Shown: positions 30,345 to 38,038, numbered from the stretch's first letter. The stretch: DNA of 64,000 nucleotides from Microvirga mediterraneensis (GCF_013520865.1 NZ_JACDXJ010000001.1:2905001-2969000); one strand, 5' to 3'. Program-made: numbers and translations. Notes: a model not told the origin generated them from the sequence alone.

Positions 30345-31442
30345 TTAGCGAGGCTGGCCCTGCTGCTGGTTGACGAAGTAGTCGAAGGGCAGCTCGGCGA
30401 TGCGGAACCAGGTGAGTTCCTTGTCGCGGAAGGTGCTCCAGGAATCGTACATCTTCTTGAACTTGGGGTTGGAGGCGGCAAGGTCGTTGTAGAGCTTGTA
30501 GGCTTCCTTGTAGCTCTGCTCCATCACGTCGCGCGGGAAGGGGCGCAGCTGCACGCCCTGGCCCACGAGGCGGCGGATCGCGTCGGCGTTCTGGGCGTCG
30601 TATTTGGCCACGCACATGGCATTGGCTTCCGCGCAGGCCGCTTCGAGGATGGCCTTGTAGTGGGCCGGAAGCTCGTTCCACTTGTTCATGTTCACATAGA
30701 GCGAGGGCTGGGCGCCGCCTTCCCAGAAGCCCGGATAGTAATAATACTGGGCCACCTTCACGAATCCGAGCTTCTCGTCGTCGTGCGGGCCCGAGAACTC
30801 GACCGCGTCGAGGGTGCCGCGCTCCAGGGCGGGGTAGATGTCGCCGGCGGCGAGAACCTGGGGCACCACGCCGAGCTTCTGCATGATCTGGCCGCCCATG
30901 CCGGCGATGCGCATCTTGAGGCCCTTCAGGTCCTCGATGGACTTGATCTCCTTGCGGAACCAGCCGCCCATCTGCGCACCGGTCTGGCCCGCCGGGATCG
31001 GGTAGATGTTGTAGTCCTTCATGAACTCGCGAACGAGATCGAGGCCGCCGCCGTAATACATCCACGCATTATGCTGGCGCACGTTCATGCCCCACGGCAC
31101 GGAGGTCTCGAACATGAAGGTCGGGTCCTTGCCGATGAAGAAGCTCGACAGGGTATAGGCGCATTCGACCGTGCCGTTCTGCGCCGCATCGAGGCTCTGG
31201 AGAGCGCCGACGATTTCGCCCGCGGCGAAGACCTGGATCTGGAACTTGTTGTCGGTGGCCTGTGCCACCCGCTTGGAGATCATCTCGCCGGCGCCGAAAA
31301 GGGTATCGAGGCTCTTCGGATAGGCCGAGGTCATGCGCCAGCGGATTTCCGGCTGCGCCTGAGCGACGGCCGGAGAGGCAACGGCACCCGCCGCGGCTGC
31401 CAGTCCCGCACCCTTGAGAACTTTTCTTCTATCCATGAGCAT
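30345..31442 (-). CDS. dctP: TRAP transporter substrate-binding protein, DctP family (TakP-like)
   Basis: The 365-residue protein starts with a signal peptide (MDRRKVLKGAGLAAAAGAVA, with an RR pair that could use Tat) ending near AVAQA. The mature chain shows the DctP family features RWRMTSAYPKSLDTLFGAGE, GGWFRKEIKSIEDLKGLKMRI and DAVEFSGPHDDEKLGF. This layout resembles TakP, the 2-oxoacid-binding protein of Rhodobacter. It binds its ligand in the periplasm and hands it to DctQM. The only DctQM genes in the window are 17.5 kb away on the same strand. Confidence 0.9.
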   Translation of the reverse strand: MLMDRRKVLKGAGLAAAAGAVASPAVAQAQPEIRWRMTSAYPKSLDTLFGAGEMISKRVAQATDNKFQIQVFAAGEIVGALQSLDAAQNGTVECAYTLSSFFIGKDPTFMFETSVPWGMNVRQHNAWMYYGGGLDLVREFMKDYNIYPIPAGQTGAQMGGWFRKEIKSIEDLKGLKMRIAGMGGQIMQKLGVVPQVLAAGDIYPALERGTLDAVEFSGPHDDEKLGFVKVAQYYYYPGFWEGGAQPSLYVNMNKWNELPAHYKAILEAACAEANAMCVAKYDAQNADAIRRLVGQGVQLRPFPRDVMEQSYKEAYKLYNDLAASNPKFKKMYDSWSTFRDKELTWFRIAELPFDYFVNQQQGQPR

Positions 31443-31985
31443 TTCCTCGACCGATTTATGTCGTCATTGCCGGTTTGGCTGAACATTCCATAAAGCGGGA
31501 GGAGGGGCGCTGTCACTCCGCATTCCGTTGGGGTAGGTATGCGCGGAGACGGACAAGCTATGCAATGGCGTCATCGACGGAAAAGCTGGGGAATATCTCG
31601 ATGTCATGACGACCGTGGTTCCGGGTATCCGCGTCTTGCCATCGCGGCGGTTCCGAAGGCGTGGGTGACCGGCACGAGGCCGACCATGACGGGCGGTGCT
31701 GATCCGTTTGTGTCAAAGAGCCAGCCCCTTGGGGCCCGCAGCTTGCGCTGCGAGCCTTTCGGGTTCGAGGGTGGCGCGTCGGGCAGCCCGGCTCGCTCTC
31801 TAAGGGTGAATGTGAGAGCCGAACTGCTCGTCACGCACGGTTCTTTTCAGGTGGACCAGCTGGGGAGCCCCCAAGGTCGACCTCCCGCGACCACAGGCGT
31901 GCGAGGCCTGCGGCGGGACCGTGCCTGCTCTCACTCTTGCGACGCCTCGCGAGCGCGCCCCTCGTCAGAGCAGATCTAGGGCAAC
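31443..31985. other. intergenic stretch without a supported gene
   Basis: Between the dctP start and the SOS-type promoter I find no convincing gene. Visible parts: dctP promoter region; a diverged half of element A near 31665-31692; two small hairpins GCCCC-TT-GGGGC and GCAGC-TTGC-GCTGC (around 31722-31752); and a hairpin beginning GAGAGCC and ending CGGTTC at about 31814-31842. A 44-codon minus-strand frame (31800-31934, GTG start) lies downstream of the SOS-type promoter but has no ribosome site. Confidence 0.5.
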
Positions 31986-32029
31986 GATATAGCCGAGCTT
32001 ATCCGCCCTGTCAAGAACAAAGTGAGAAC
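31986..32029 (-). promoter_or_regulatory. LexA-type box with a strong sigma70 promoter, no evident gene
   Basis: On the minus strand TTGACA (32009-32014), 17 bases, TATATC (31986-31991) is a near-consensus promoter. Directly upstream of the -35, GTTC-N7-GTTC (32015-32029; GAAC-N7-GAAC on the plus strand) matches the alphaproteobacterial LexA operator exactly. The next annotated minus-strand gene is dctP, about 540 bases downstream. Confidence 0.65.
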
Positions 32030-32058
32030 ATAACGTTGCCCCGATGACATTCGCCGCC

Positions 32059-32178
32059 CCCATCCTGAGGAGCAGCGCAGCGGCGTCTCGAGGTCTCGGA
32101 CCGTGTCCGGGCACGTGGGCGCCTTGCCCTCTGAACGATCCTTCGAGACGGTCGCTCTGCGACCTCCTCAGGATGAGG
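32059..32178. repeat. extragenic long palindrome, family C
   Basis: Arms CATCCTGAGGAG (32061-32072) and CTCCTCAGGATG (32164-32175) enclose about 90 bases that contain an inner pair GTCTCGAGG/CCTTCGAGAC. The same outer arms and inner pair recur at 49.8 kb. Confidence 0.75.
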
Positions 32179-32199
32179 CTGGAGGAATGTAAGGAAGAC

Positions 32200-32230
32200 G
32201 TGAATGGCCGGCACAAGGCCGGCCATTCAC
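32200..32230. repeat. extragenic palindrome, half of family A
   Basis: Thirteen-base perfect arms GTGAATGGCCGGC (32200-32212) and GCCGGCCATTCAC (32218-32230), loop ACAAG. It sits 46 bases after the stop of the minus-strand gene to its right and may end its transcription. Confidence 0.8.
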
Positions 32231-32275
32231 GAGAGGGTGTCCTGCTTCCTAGCGGCAGGAAGGTTTGAGGAGCGC

Positions 32276-32890
32276 TCACCGCTCCTCGGAGCCGCCCTTC
32301 GACAATGGGCGCTGCTGCTCGCCGCTATGGGCGCGAGCGGAGCGCTTCGGGGGCTTCTCGTCGCCGGTTGAGGACGTGGAATGTCCACCCGACTGGCTGG
32401 CCGTGGGATGGCCACGCACCAGGGTGCCCTTGGGCACATCGACCGCATTGCCCGGCGCTGGAACGCGAGCGCGGGACGCGGCGCCGCCGCTCATGCCGGT
32501 TGGGCCCGAGGTGCCTTCGGTCTGGGCACCGCGGGGGGCGGGGCTCTTCGCGGCGGTGGTGTTCACACCTCCGGCGATCTCCTCGTTCGACAGCTGGAAG
32601 CCTGCCTCGTCGTCTTCCTCCTCGGGCACTTCCTTGAAGGAGCGAATTCCCGCTTTCGAGCCGCTCGTCGGGCGATTGTCGTCCACGTGGTCGATATCGA
32701 GATCGGGGTCGAGCTTCTTCGAAGCCCCCATGAGCCCGGTCGCCTTCGCAGCCGCGCGCTTGGTGTTGCCGACATCGTTGCGCTGGGTCGGGCCCGCGAC
32801 GAAGCTGTCGCCGGTCTCTTCCTGGGTGACTTCGTTCAGCACCTCGTCGACATCCGGCTCGGGAGGGCGGCCTCGCTTGTCTTGCGCCAT
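32276..32890 (-). CDS. hydrophilic, probably disordered protein of unknown function
   Basis: I do not recognise a family. The 204-residue chain is rich in Gly, Ser, Pro, Asp, Glu and Lys, has no membrane helix or signal, and contains segments such as MAQDKRGRPPEPDVDEVLNE, SKKLDPDLDIDHVDDNRP and PEEEDDEAGFQLSNEE. Such a composition suggests an intrinsically disordered cytosolic protein, as seen in some desiccation or stress proteins. A consensus GGAAC-N17-CGTT motif lies 58 bases upstream, and neighbours are stress-type genes, which supports a general-stress role. Confidence 0.65.
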   Translation of the reverse strand: MAQDKRGRPPEPDVDEVLNEVTQEETGDSFVAGPTQRNDVGNTKRAAAKATGLMGASKKLDPDLDIDHVDDNRPTSGSKAGIRSFKEVPEEEDDEAGFQLSNEEIAGGVNTTAAKSPAPRGAQTEGTSGPTGMSGGAASRARVPAPGNAVDVPKGTLVRGHPTASQSGGHSTSSTGDEKPPKRSARAHSGEQQRPLSKGGSEER

Positions 32891-32948
32891 GGGCTATTCC
32901 TCTTCTTTGGTTTCGAGCAGGTCTTGCCGGCCCGCGTTTCCAGGAGGC

Positions 32949-32974
32949 AACGTCCCGTCGCGGACGGGTGTTCC
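32949..32974 (-). promoter_or_regulatory. EcfG general stress promoter, consensus match
   Basis: On the minus strand GGAAC (32970-32974), 17 bases, CGTT (32949-32952): an exact match to the published alphaproteobacterial EcfG consensus, 58 bases before the start of the hydrophilic protein gene. Confidence 0.65.
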
Positions 32975-33009
32975 GGCCCCGCATTCGTGAAAAAGCGGGG
33001 CCGGAAACC

Positions 33010-33732
33010 TTAGCGGCCGAGCTCTTTCTGCATGTCCTGCAGCAGCGCCAGATGCTCTTTGATCTGGCCGCGGGCGAGCTTGGCGAGGTTCATCATCTCG
33101 CGGTTGCCGGCGGCCTGCTGGAGCTGATTTTCCTGAAGCTTCAGCAGCTCCTGATGTCCCTCGATCTGCAGCGCGACATAATCCTTGTCGAACGCCGCGC
33201 CTGCCTGTGCCTTCGACAGACGTTCCATGGCCTGCGCGTCCTTCTGCGGCAGCTCGGGCGCCGTCGCGGCGGATTGCTGCGCGCCCTGCGTGGTCGAAGC
33301 GGTTGCGTTCGGATCGGCGAAGGAGTGCATGATGTCGGTGAGCAGGTTCTGCTCGGCGATCTCGAAATCCGCGAATTGCTTGACGCGCGGGTTCTGAGCC
33401 TTGCCGTGGGCGAAGTTCGATTGCTGCAGCGAGACGGTGCTCAGTGCCAGCATCTGCTGGATGTACTGGCGGTCGGCCTGCGATTGCTGCTGGCCCATGG
33501 ACGCCGGTGCGCTCGCCTGCCCCTGGCGCATGGGCGTTTGCGTATCCTGCGGAGCGCCGCCCTGCTGCGTGCGCTGCTGGCGCTGTTGGGCATTCTGGCC
33601 GAGAGCCGGGTTGGCCTGTGTTTCGGCGGGCTGCGGCGTGGCGGGCTGCGTGATAGCCTGGTTCTGCTGCTGGGCGAGGGCGGGAAGGCTGATTGCGGCC
33701 ATGAGGCCTGCGATCACGAGGCTGCGTGACAT
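33010..33732 (-). CDS. DUF4142 domain-containing exported protein
   Basis: The 240-residue protein has a signal peptide (MSRSLVIAGLMAAISLPALA), a Gln-rich low-complexity linker (about residues 20-85), and a helical ferritin-like DUF4142 domain with ADRQYIQQMLALSTVSLQQSNFAHGKAQNPRVKQFADFEI, DYVALQIEGHQELLKLQENQLQ and IKEHLALLQDMQKEL. DUF4142 proteins are periplasmic, frequent near stress genes, and uncharacterised biochemically. The ATG at 33730-33732 places the signal peptide at the N-terminus. It diverges from the htrA-type gene. Confidence 0.85.
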   Translation of the reverse strand: MSRSLVIAGLMAAISLPALAQQQNQAITQPATPQPAETQANPALGQNAQQRQQRTQQGGAPQDTQTPMRQGQASAPASMGQQQSQADRQYIQQMLALSTVSLQQSNFAHGKAQNPRVKQFADFEIAEQNLLTDIMHSFADPNATASTTQGAQQSAATAPELPQKDAQAMERLSKAQAGAAFDKDYVALQIEGHQELLKLQENQLQQAAGNREMMNLAKLARGQIKEHLALLQDMQKELGR

Positions 33733-33764
33733 CAAGTTTCTCCTGCGAGCAAGTTGTGAGGGCG

Positions 33765-33789
33765 AACGTTCGCGGGGGAGATTTGTTCG
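33765..33789 (-). promoter_or_regulatory. EcfG-like promoter of the DUF4142 gene
   Basis: On the minus strand CGAAC (33785-33789), 16 bases, CGTT (33765-33768), one mismatch to consensus, 32 bases before the ATG. The -10 lies inside a palindrome GCGAACGTTCGC (33762-33773). Confidence 0.5.
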
Positions 33790-33824
33790 AGGCGATCGTT
33801 TCGTCCGTTCGCTTCGGCGCGGGT

Positions 33825-33849
33825 CGAACTTCGGACAAGCGTGTCCGTT
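33825..33849 (+). promoter_or_regulatory. EcfG-like promoter of the HtrA-type protease gene
   Basis: CGAAC (33825-33829), 16 bases, CGTT (33846-33849), 28 bases before the ATG. Its spacer holds a CGGACA-AGCG-TGTCCG palindrome (33832-33847). The divergent gene has the same CGAAC-N16-CGTT arrangement. Confidence 0.5.
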
Positions 33850-33877
33850 GTGAGACTGAGCGAGTGAGGGAAGCAAG

Positions 33878-34981
33878 ATGCAGGACCGGGCAACACGAAT
33901 CGTCATGCTGGTGATCGCGGTGCTGCTCGCGATCTTCGTGCTGCAGCCCTACGTGACAGGCTATCTGTTTTCAGCCCGCGAGCCGCGTCCCGTCGCGGCC
34001 CGTGGGGATCTGTCGGACTACGAACGGTCCACGATCCGCGTCTTCGAGACCGTCGCTCCCTCGGTTGTCCAGGTGGTCGCCCTGTCGGGACGAGGACCCG
34101 CGGCCGGGCAGCCCGCCGGGTCGGGCACCGGCTTCATCTGGGATGCGGCCGGCCATGTGGTCACGAACCACCACGTGGTCGAGAACGGCGCGTCCTTCGT
34201 GGTGCGCCTCGCGTCGGGCGAAGTGCTGCCGGCCGACGTGGTCGGTCGCGCGCCGAATTACGATCTCGCCGTGCTGAGGGTCCAGCGCCAGGGCGGATTG
34301 CCGGCGCCGGTTCCGGTCGGAAGCTCGGCCGATCTGAAAGTGGGACAGACCGCTTACGCCATCGGCAACCCGTTCGGCCTGGACCAGTCGCTCACGACCG
34401 GCATCATCAGCGCCCTCAAGCGCCGCCTGCCCACCAGCGGCGGCCGCGAGGTCGCGGACGTGATCCAGACCGACGCGGCCATCAATCCCGGCAATTCGGG
34501 CGGTCCGCTGCTGGACTCGGCGGGTCGTCTCATCGGTGTCAACACGGCGATCTTCTCACCCTCCGGCACCAATGCGGGCATCGGCTTCGCCATTCCCGTC
34601 GACGTGGTCAACCGGGTGGTGCCGGAACTCATCCGCAACGGACGCGTGCCGACGCCGGGGATCGGAATCCTGGCGGGCGACGAGACGCTCGCGGCGCAGC
34701 TCGGCGTGAACGGGGTGATCGTGGCGGATGTCGTGCCGGGCTCTCCCGCGGACAAGGCCGGATTGCGCGGCGTCGATCTCCGCGCCGGCATCATCGGCGA
34801 TGTGATCGTGGGGGTCGAAGGCGATCCCGTGCGGCACCTTTCGGATCTGACGGACCGGCTGGAGCGGACCGGTGTCGGAAACACCGTCTCCCTTACGATC
34901 CTCCGGAACAACCAGAGGCAGAATGTCGACGTGGCCATCGTGGATGTGGGCGAACAGACACCACGCGGGCGCAGGCCATAA
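33878..34981 (+). CDS. HtrA/DegP-type serine protease with one PDZ domain, membrane-anchored
   Basis: The 367-residue protein has an N-terminal membrane anchor (about residues 9-30), a trypsin-like S1C domain and one PDZ domain near the C-terminus. The catalytic triad is visible: His99 in TNHHVV, Asp129 in NYDLAVL and Ser207 in GNSGGP. With a single PDZ and an anchor it resembles DegS-type rather than DegP proteases, and would face the periplasm. HtrA proteases degrade misfolded envelope proteins or cleave regulators. The EcfG-like promoter and the neighbouring DUF4142 gene agree with a stress role. Confidence 0.9.
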   Translation: MQDRATRIVMLVIAVLLAIFVLQPYVTGYLFSAREPRPVAARGDLSDYERSTIRVFETVAPSVVQVVALSGRGPAAGQPAGSGTGFIWDAAGHVVTNHHVVENGASFVVRLASGEVLPADVVGRAPNYDLAVLRVQRQGGLPAPVPVGSSADLKVGQTAYAIGNPFGLDQSLTTGIISALKRRLPTSGGREVADVIQTDAAINPGNSGGPLLDSAGRLIGVNTAIFSPSGTNAGIGFAIPVDVVNRVVPELIRNGRVPTPGIGILAGDETLAAQLGVNGVIVADVVPGSPADKAGLRGVDLRAGIIGDVIVGVEGDPVRHLSDLTDRLERTGVGNTVSLTILRNNQRQNVDVAIVDVGEQTPRGRRP

Positions 34982-35025
34982 AGAAAACACAACCTTGGTA
35001 GGGGCTGATTTGTTTCCTTCAGGCC

Positions 35026-35050
35026 GAAACTTTCATGGGTTACCGCCGTT
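35026..35050 (+). promoter_or_regulatory. EcfG-like promoter of the HPF-type gene
   Basis: GAAAC (35026-35030), 16 bases, CGTT (35047-35050), one mismatch to GGAAC, 31 bases before the start codon. Confidence 0.45.
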
Positions 35051-35081
35051 AGCCATCGAACCTTCACCAACGGAGGAGCGA

Positions 35082-35522
35082 ATGAAACCTGACAGCACCG
35101 AACCTAACATCCTGGTGCAAAGCTCGGCAGTCGACCTGGGCGATGCGTTTCCCGAATATGCGAAGACCAACGTCAATCAGGTTGCCGGAAAATATTTCGG
35201 CCATCTGAGCGCGGCATCGGTCTACGTCACGCGGGAGGGCATTACCTATCGCTGCACCGTGAACATGCAGATGGGCGCGCTCAAGATGATGACGGGCGAG
35301 GCCAAGAACAAGGATCTCTACGCTGCCTTCCGGGCCGCGTTGCAGAAGACGGCCAAGCAGCTTCGCCGTACCAAGCGCGAGCTGCGCGAGGACAAGGCCG
35401 CGCGCACGGACAAGGACATGCTCCTGCGTGAGGGAACTGCGCCGCGTCGCACGCAGAGGCGCAGCGAAGAGGTCGCTCCGCCGGCCAACGACGAGGGCGA
35501 CTACCGCGTCGCCGCTGAATAA
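35082..35522 (+). CDS. HPF/RaiA-family ribosome-associated protein, short form
   Basis: The 146-residue protein matches the hibernation-promoting factor fold: DLGDAFPEYAKTNVNQVAGKYFGHLSAASVYVTREG, then a strand pair and YAAFRAALQKTAKQLRRTKRELRED, the basic helix that contacts 16S rRNA. It lacks the C-terminal dimerisation domain of long HPF, ending instead in a charged tail. GGAGG (35072-35076) sits upstream of ATG 35082; the frame is open further upstream but overlaps the protease gene. HPF proteins stall or dimerise ribosomes in stationary phase, which fits its EcfG-like promoter. Confidence 0.82.
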   Translation: MKPDSTEPNILVQSSAVDLGDAFPEYAKTNVNQVAGKYFGHLSAASVYVTREGITYRCTVNMQMGALKMMTGEAKNKDLYAAFRAALQKTAKQLRRTKRELREDKAARTDKDMLLREGTAPRRTQRRSEEVAPPANDEGDYRVAAE

Positions 35523-35638
35523 TCCGACAGCCTCATCCCTTGTGGCCTCCGGTGGTCATCGCCGGCAAGGCCGCTTGTGTCTCTGCGTGATGTCCTGGGC
35601 GGGAACGACGTTTCCCGGCCAGGACGCATCGCGCCGGT

Positions 35639-38038
35639 TCAATCCCCGACCGCCCGAATGAGAGGCTTCGGCAGCACCATGATGTTGTCGGAGATCAGCT
35701 GCATGAATTCCATGATGGGCGCCGGGCGGCCGAACAGGTAGCCCTGCGCCTCCGTGCAGCCCTCGAGCCCGAGGAAACGCAGCTCCTCGGAGGTCTCCAC
35801 GCCCTCGGCAATGACAGGAAGGCCCAGGCCCCGCCCGAGCCCGAGCACGGCGCGTACGATGGCCGCCGCCTGCGGGTTCGCATGAACCGCCTGGATGAAG
35901 GATCGGTCGATCTTGATCTTGTCGAACGGGAAGGCGCGCAGGTTCGAGAGCGAGGAATAGCCCGTGCCGAAATCGTCCATGGCGATGTTGACGCCGATCT
36001 CCTTCAGTCTCTGGAGGGAGACGAGCGCTCGGTTGGGATCGCGGATCAGGGCCGTCTCGGTGATCTCGATCTCGAGCCGCTTCGCCGGCAGGTTCGTCTG
36101 CTCCAAGGTGGCCTGCACGAACTCGACGAAGCCGTCGCTGGTCAGCTGCAGCGCCGAGACATTCACCGCGACCGTTAGCGGCCGCTTCCAGCTCGCGGCT
36201 TCCCTGCAGGCCTCCCGCATCACCCATTCGCCGATCTTCAGGATCAGCCCGCTCTCTTCCGCGATCGGAATAAAGAGGGCAGGCGAGACATCGCCCCGCG
36301 TCGGGTGTTTCCAGCGCAGCAGGACCTCGAACCCGTTGACCTCGCCCGTATCGACCTGCGCCTGCGGCTGATAGGCGAGACCCAGTTCGTTGTTGGCGAT
36401 GGCGCTGCGCAAATCGTGCTCGATGCTGCGGCGCTCCCGGATCTGTGCGCCCATGGACGCCTCGAAGAACCGATAGGTGCCCTTGCCCTCGGTCTTAGCC
36501 CGGTACAGGGCGGCGTCGGCACTGGAGAGGAGCTCCGTGCGGTCCTTTCCGTCGGACGGATAGAGCGCGATGCCGATGCTCACCGAGACGAGGCCGACCG
36601 GAACACCTTCCTCATCCCATTTGAGGCCTTTGAGAAGCGCGTCGGCGAGTTGGCCCACCTGGGTCGGATCCGTCACATGCGGCGCGATGATGGCGAATTC
36701 GTCTCCGCCGAGCCGAGCGAACATCTGCCCGTCGACGAGGGCGGAGGAGAGATGCTTCGCGATGTCCTGGAGCACCTGATCGCCGGTGGCGTGGCCATAG
36801 AGGTCGTTGACGTCCTTGAAGCCGTCGAGGTCGAGGCAAAGCAGCGCCATCTGCCGCTTGGTTCTCCGGTGCAGGCGGATCTCGCGGTCGAGGCGGTGAT
36901 CGAAGCTCGCGCGGTTGCCGAGGCCAGTGAGCGGGTCGTGGTGAGCCAGATAGCGGATCCTGGCTTCCGCATCCCGGCGATCGCGAAGGTCACGGAACGC
37001 GACCACGTTGTGGGGAGCGCCGTTGTAGGTGATCTGCCGGGCGATCAGCTCGACGGGAACGAGGGTGCCGTCCGCTTTCCGCAGGTCGGCTTCGACGGCC
37101 TGTCCCGGCCACCCGAACAGCTTGTCCCGCTTGGCGCTGTCGGGGATCCAATCGGCCAGGGACTGGCCGGCGATCTGCTCGGATGTGAGACCGGTCAGGC
37201 GCGCGAAGCTCTGGTTGACCGTCACGATGGAACCGCCGTCGCAGAGGACGAGGCCCTCCACCGCCGCGTCCGTGAGATCGCGCATGCGCTGCATCTCCAG
37301 GGAGGCGCGACGGCGCTCCCGGATGTCGAGGCTCAGGGCGACGACGGCGAGCAGCAGAATCGACAGGCTGACGAAGGCCACGCCGCTGGCGAGCCATTCG
37401 GTATGGATGGAGGAAGGAGAGAGCGCGATGCTGGGATCGGGCGTGATGCTGACCGCCCCCATGGCGGTGAAATGGTGGCTGCAGATTGCCAGGGTGAGCA
37501 GCAGCGCGCCGAGGAGAATGCCCCCACGCGACGATTGGCCGAGCGCCATCGCGAGGGCGGCCGCGCCGAGAAGGCCTCCCAGCAGGATCGAGGCTGCCAC
37601 GAGCGCAGGATCCCAGGCGATGGTGCCGGAAACCTCGAAGGCGGCCATGCCGGTATAGTGCATCACGGCGATGCCGCCGCCGACGATGGCGCCACCGATC
37701 CAGGACGCGAGAGCAACACCCGACAGCAGCGCCGTGCCAAGGCCGATGCCTGTCAGCATCACGGCGGCGATCAGGGAGATGATCGTCAGCGTGACGTTGT
37801 AGGCCGTCGGCAGGGACGGGGAGAAGGCCAGCATCGCGATGAAGTGCGTGGACCAGATTCCGAAGCCTGTCGAGGCAGCCGCGATGGTCAGCCAGGCGAG
37901 GCGTCCGCGGCCGTCCATGCGGCGCGCGTGATGAAGCAGGTTGATCCCCGTCAGCGACGCCAGCGCGCAGACCAGGGCCGCCAGGGCGACGAGCCGGAGA
38001 TCGTGTTCGGAGACGATGCAATCGTAGACGGTCAGCAT
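35639..38038 (-). CDS. MHYT-PAS-GGDEF-EAL cyclic-di-GMP signalling protein
   Basis: A 799-residue protein. The N-terminal MHYT sensor has seven membrane helices and three motif copies (THFIAM, MHYTGM, HHFTAM), thought to bind copper or sense oxygen, CO or NO. A PAS domain (about residues 270-375) follows, then GGDEF (intact GGDEF in ARLGGDEFAII) and EAL (as EVL in GFEVLLRW). GGDEF makes c-di-GMP and EAL degrades it. The inhibitory RxxD before GGDEF is missing (VDGQ). ATG 38036-38038 is chosen as it opens directly with the membrane part; the frame is open 84 bases further. Confidence 0.92.
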   Translation of the reverse strand: MLTVYDCIVSEHDLRLVALAALVCALASLTGINLLHHARRMDGRGRLAWLTIAAASTGFGIWSTHFIAMLAFSPSLPTAYNVTLTIISLIAAVMLTGIGLGTALLSGVALASWIGGAIVGGGIAVMHYTGMAAFEVSGTIAWDPALVAASILLGGLLGAAALAMALGQSSRGGILLGALLLTLAICSHHFTAMGAVSITPDPSIALSPSSIHTEWLASGVAFVSLSILLLAVVALSLDIRERRRASLEMQRMRDLTDAAVEGLVLCDGGSIVTVNQSFARLTGLTSEQIAGQSLADWIPDSAKRDKLFGWPGQAVEADLRKADGTLVPVELIARQITYNGAPHNVVAFRDLRDRRDAEARIRYLAHHDPLTGLGNRASFDHRLDREIRLHRRTKRQMALLCLDLDGFKDVNDLYGHATGDQVLQDIAKHLSSALVDGQMFARLGGDEFAIIAPHVTDPTQVGQLADALLKGLKWDEEGVPVGLVSVSIGIALYPSDGKDRTELLSSADAALYRAKTEGKGTYRFFEASMGAQIRERRSIEHDLRSAIANNELGLAYQPQAQVDTGEVNGFEVLLRWKHPTRGDVSPALFIPIAEESGLILKIGEWVMREACREAASWKRPLTVAVNVSALQLTSDGFVEFVQATLEQTNLPAKRLEIEITETALIRDPNRALVSLQRLKEIGVNIAMDDFGTGYSSLSNLRAFPFDKIKIDRSFIQAVHANPQAAAIVRAVLGLGRGLGLPVIAEGVETSEELRFLGLEGCTEAQGYLFGRPAPIMEFMQLISDNIMVLPKPLIRAVGD

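Noticed and set aside
31539..31979. A 146-codon plus-strand frame in the dctP upstream gap.
   Set aside because: No ribosome site or motif; it crosses several hairpins and a family A remnant.
33762..33773. GCGAACGTTCGC as a LexA site.
   Set aside because: It is an inverted, not direct, repeat with no N7 spacing; it is better explained as overlap with an EcfG-like -10.
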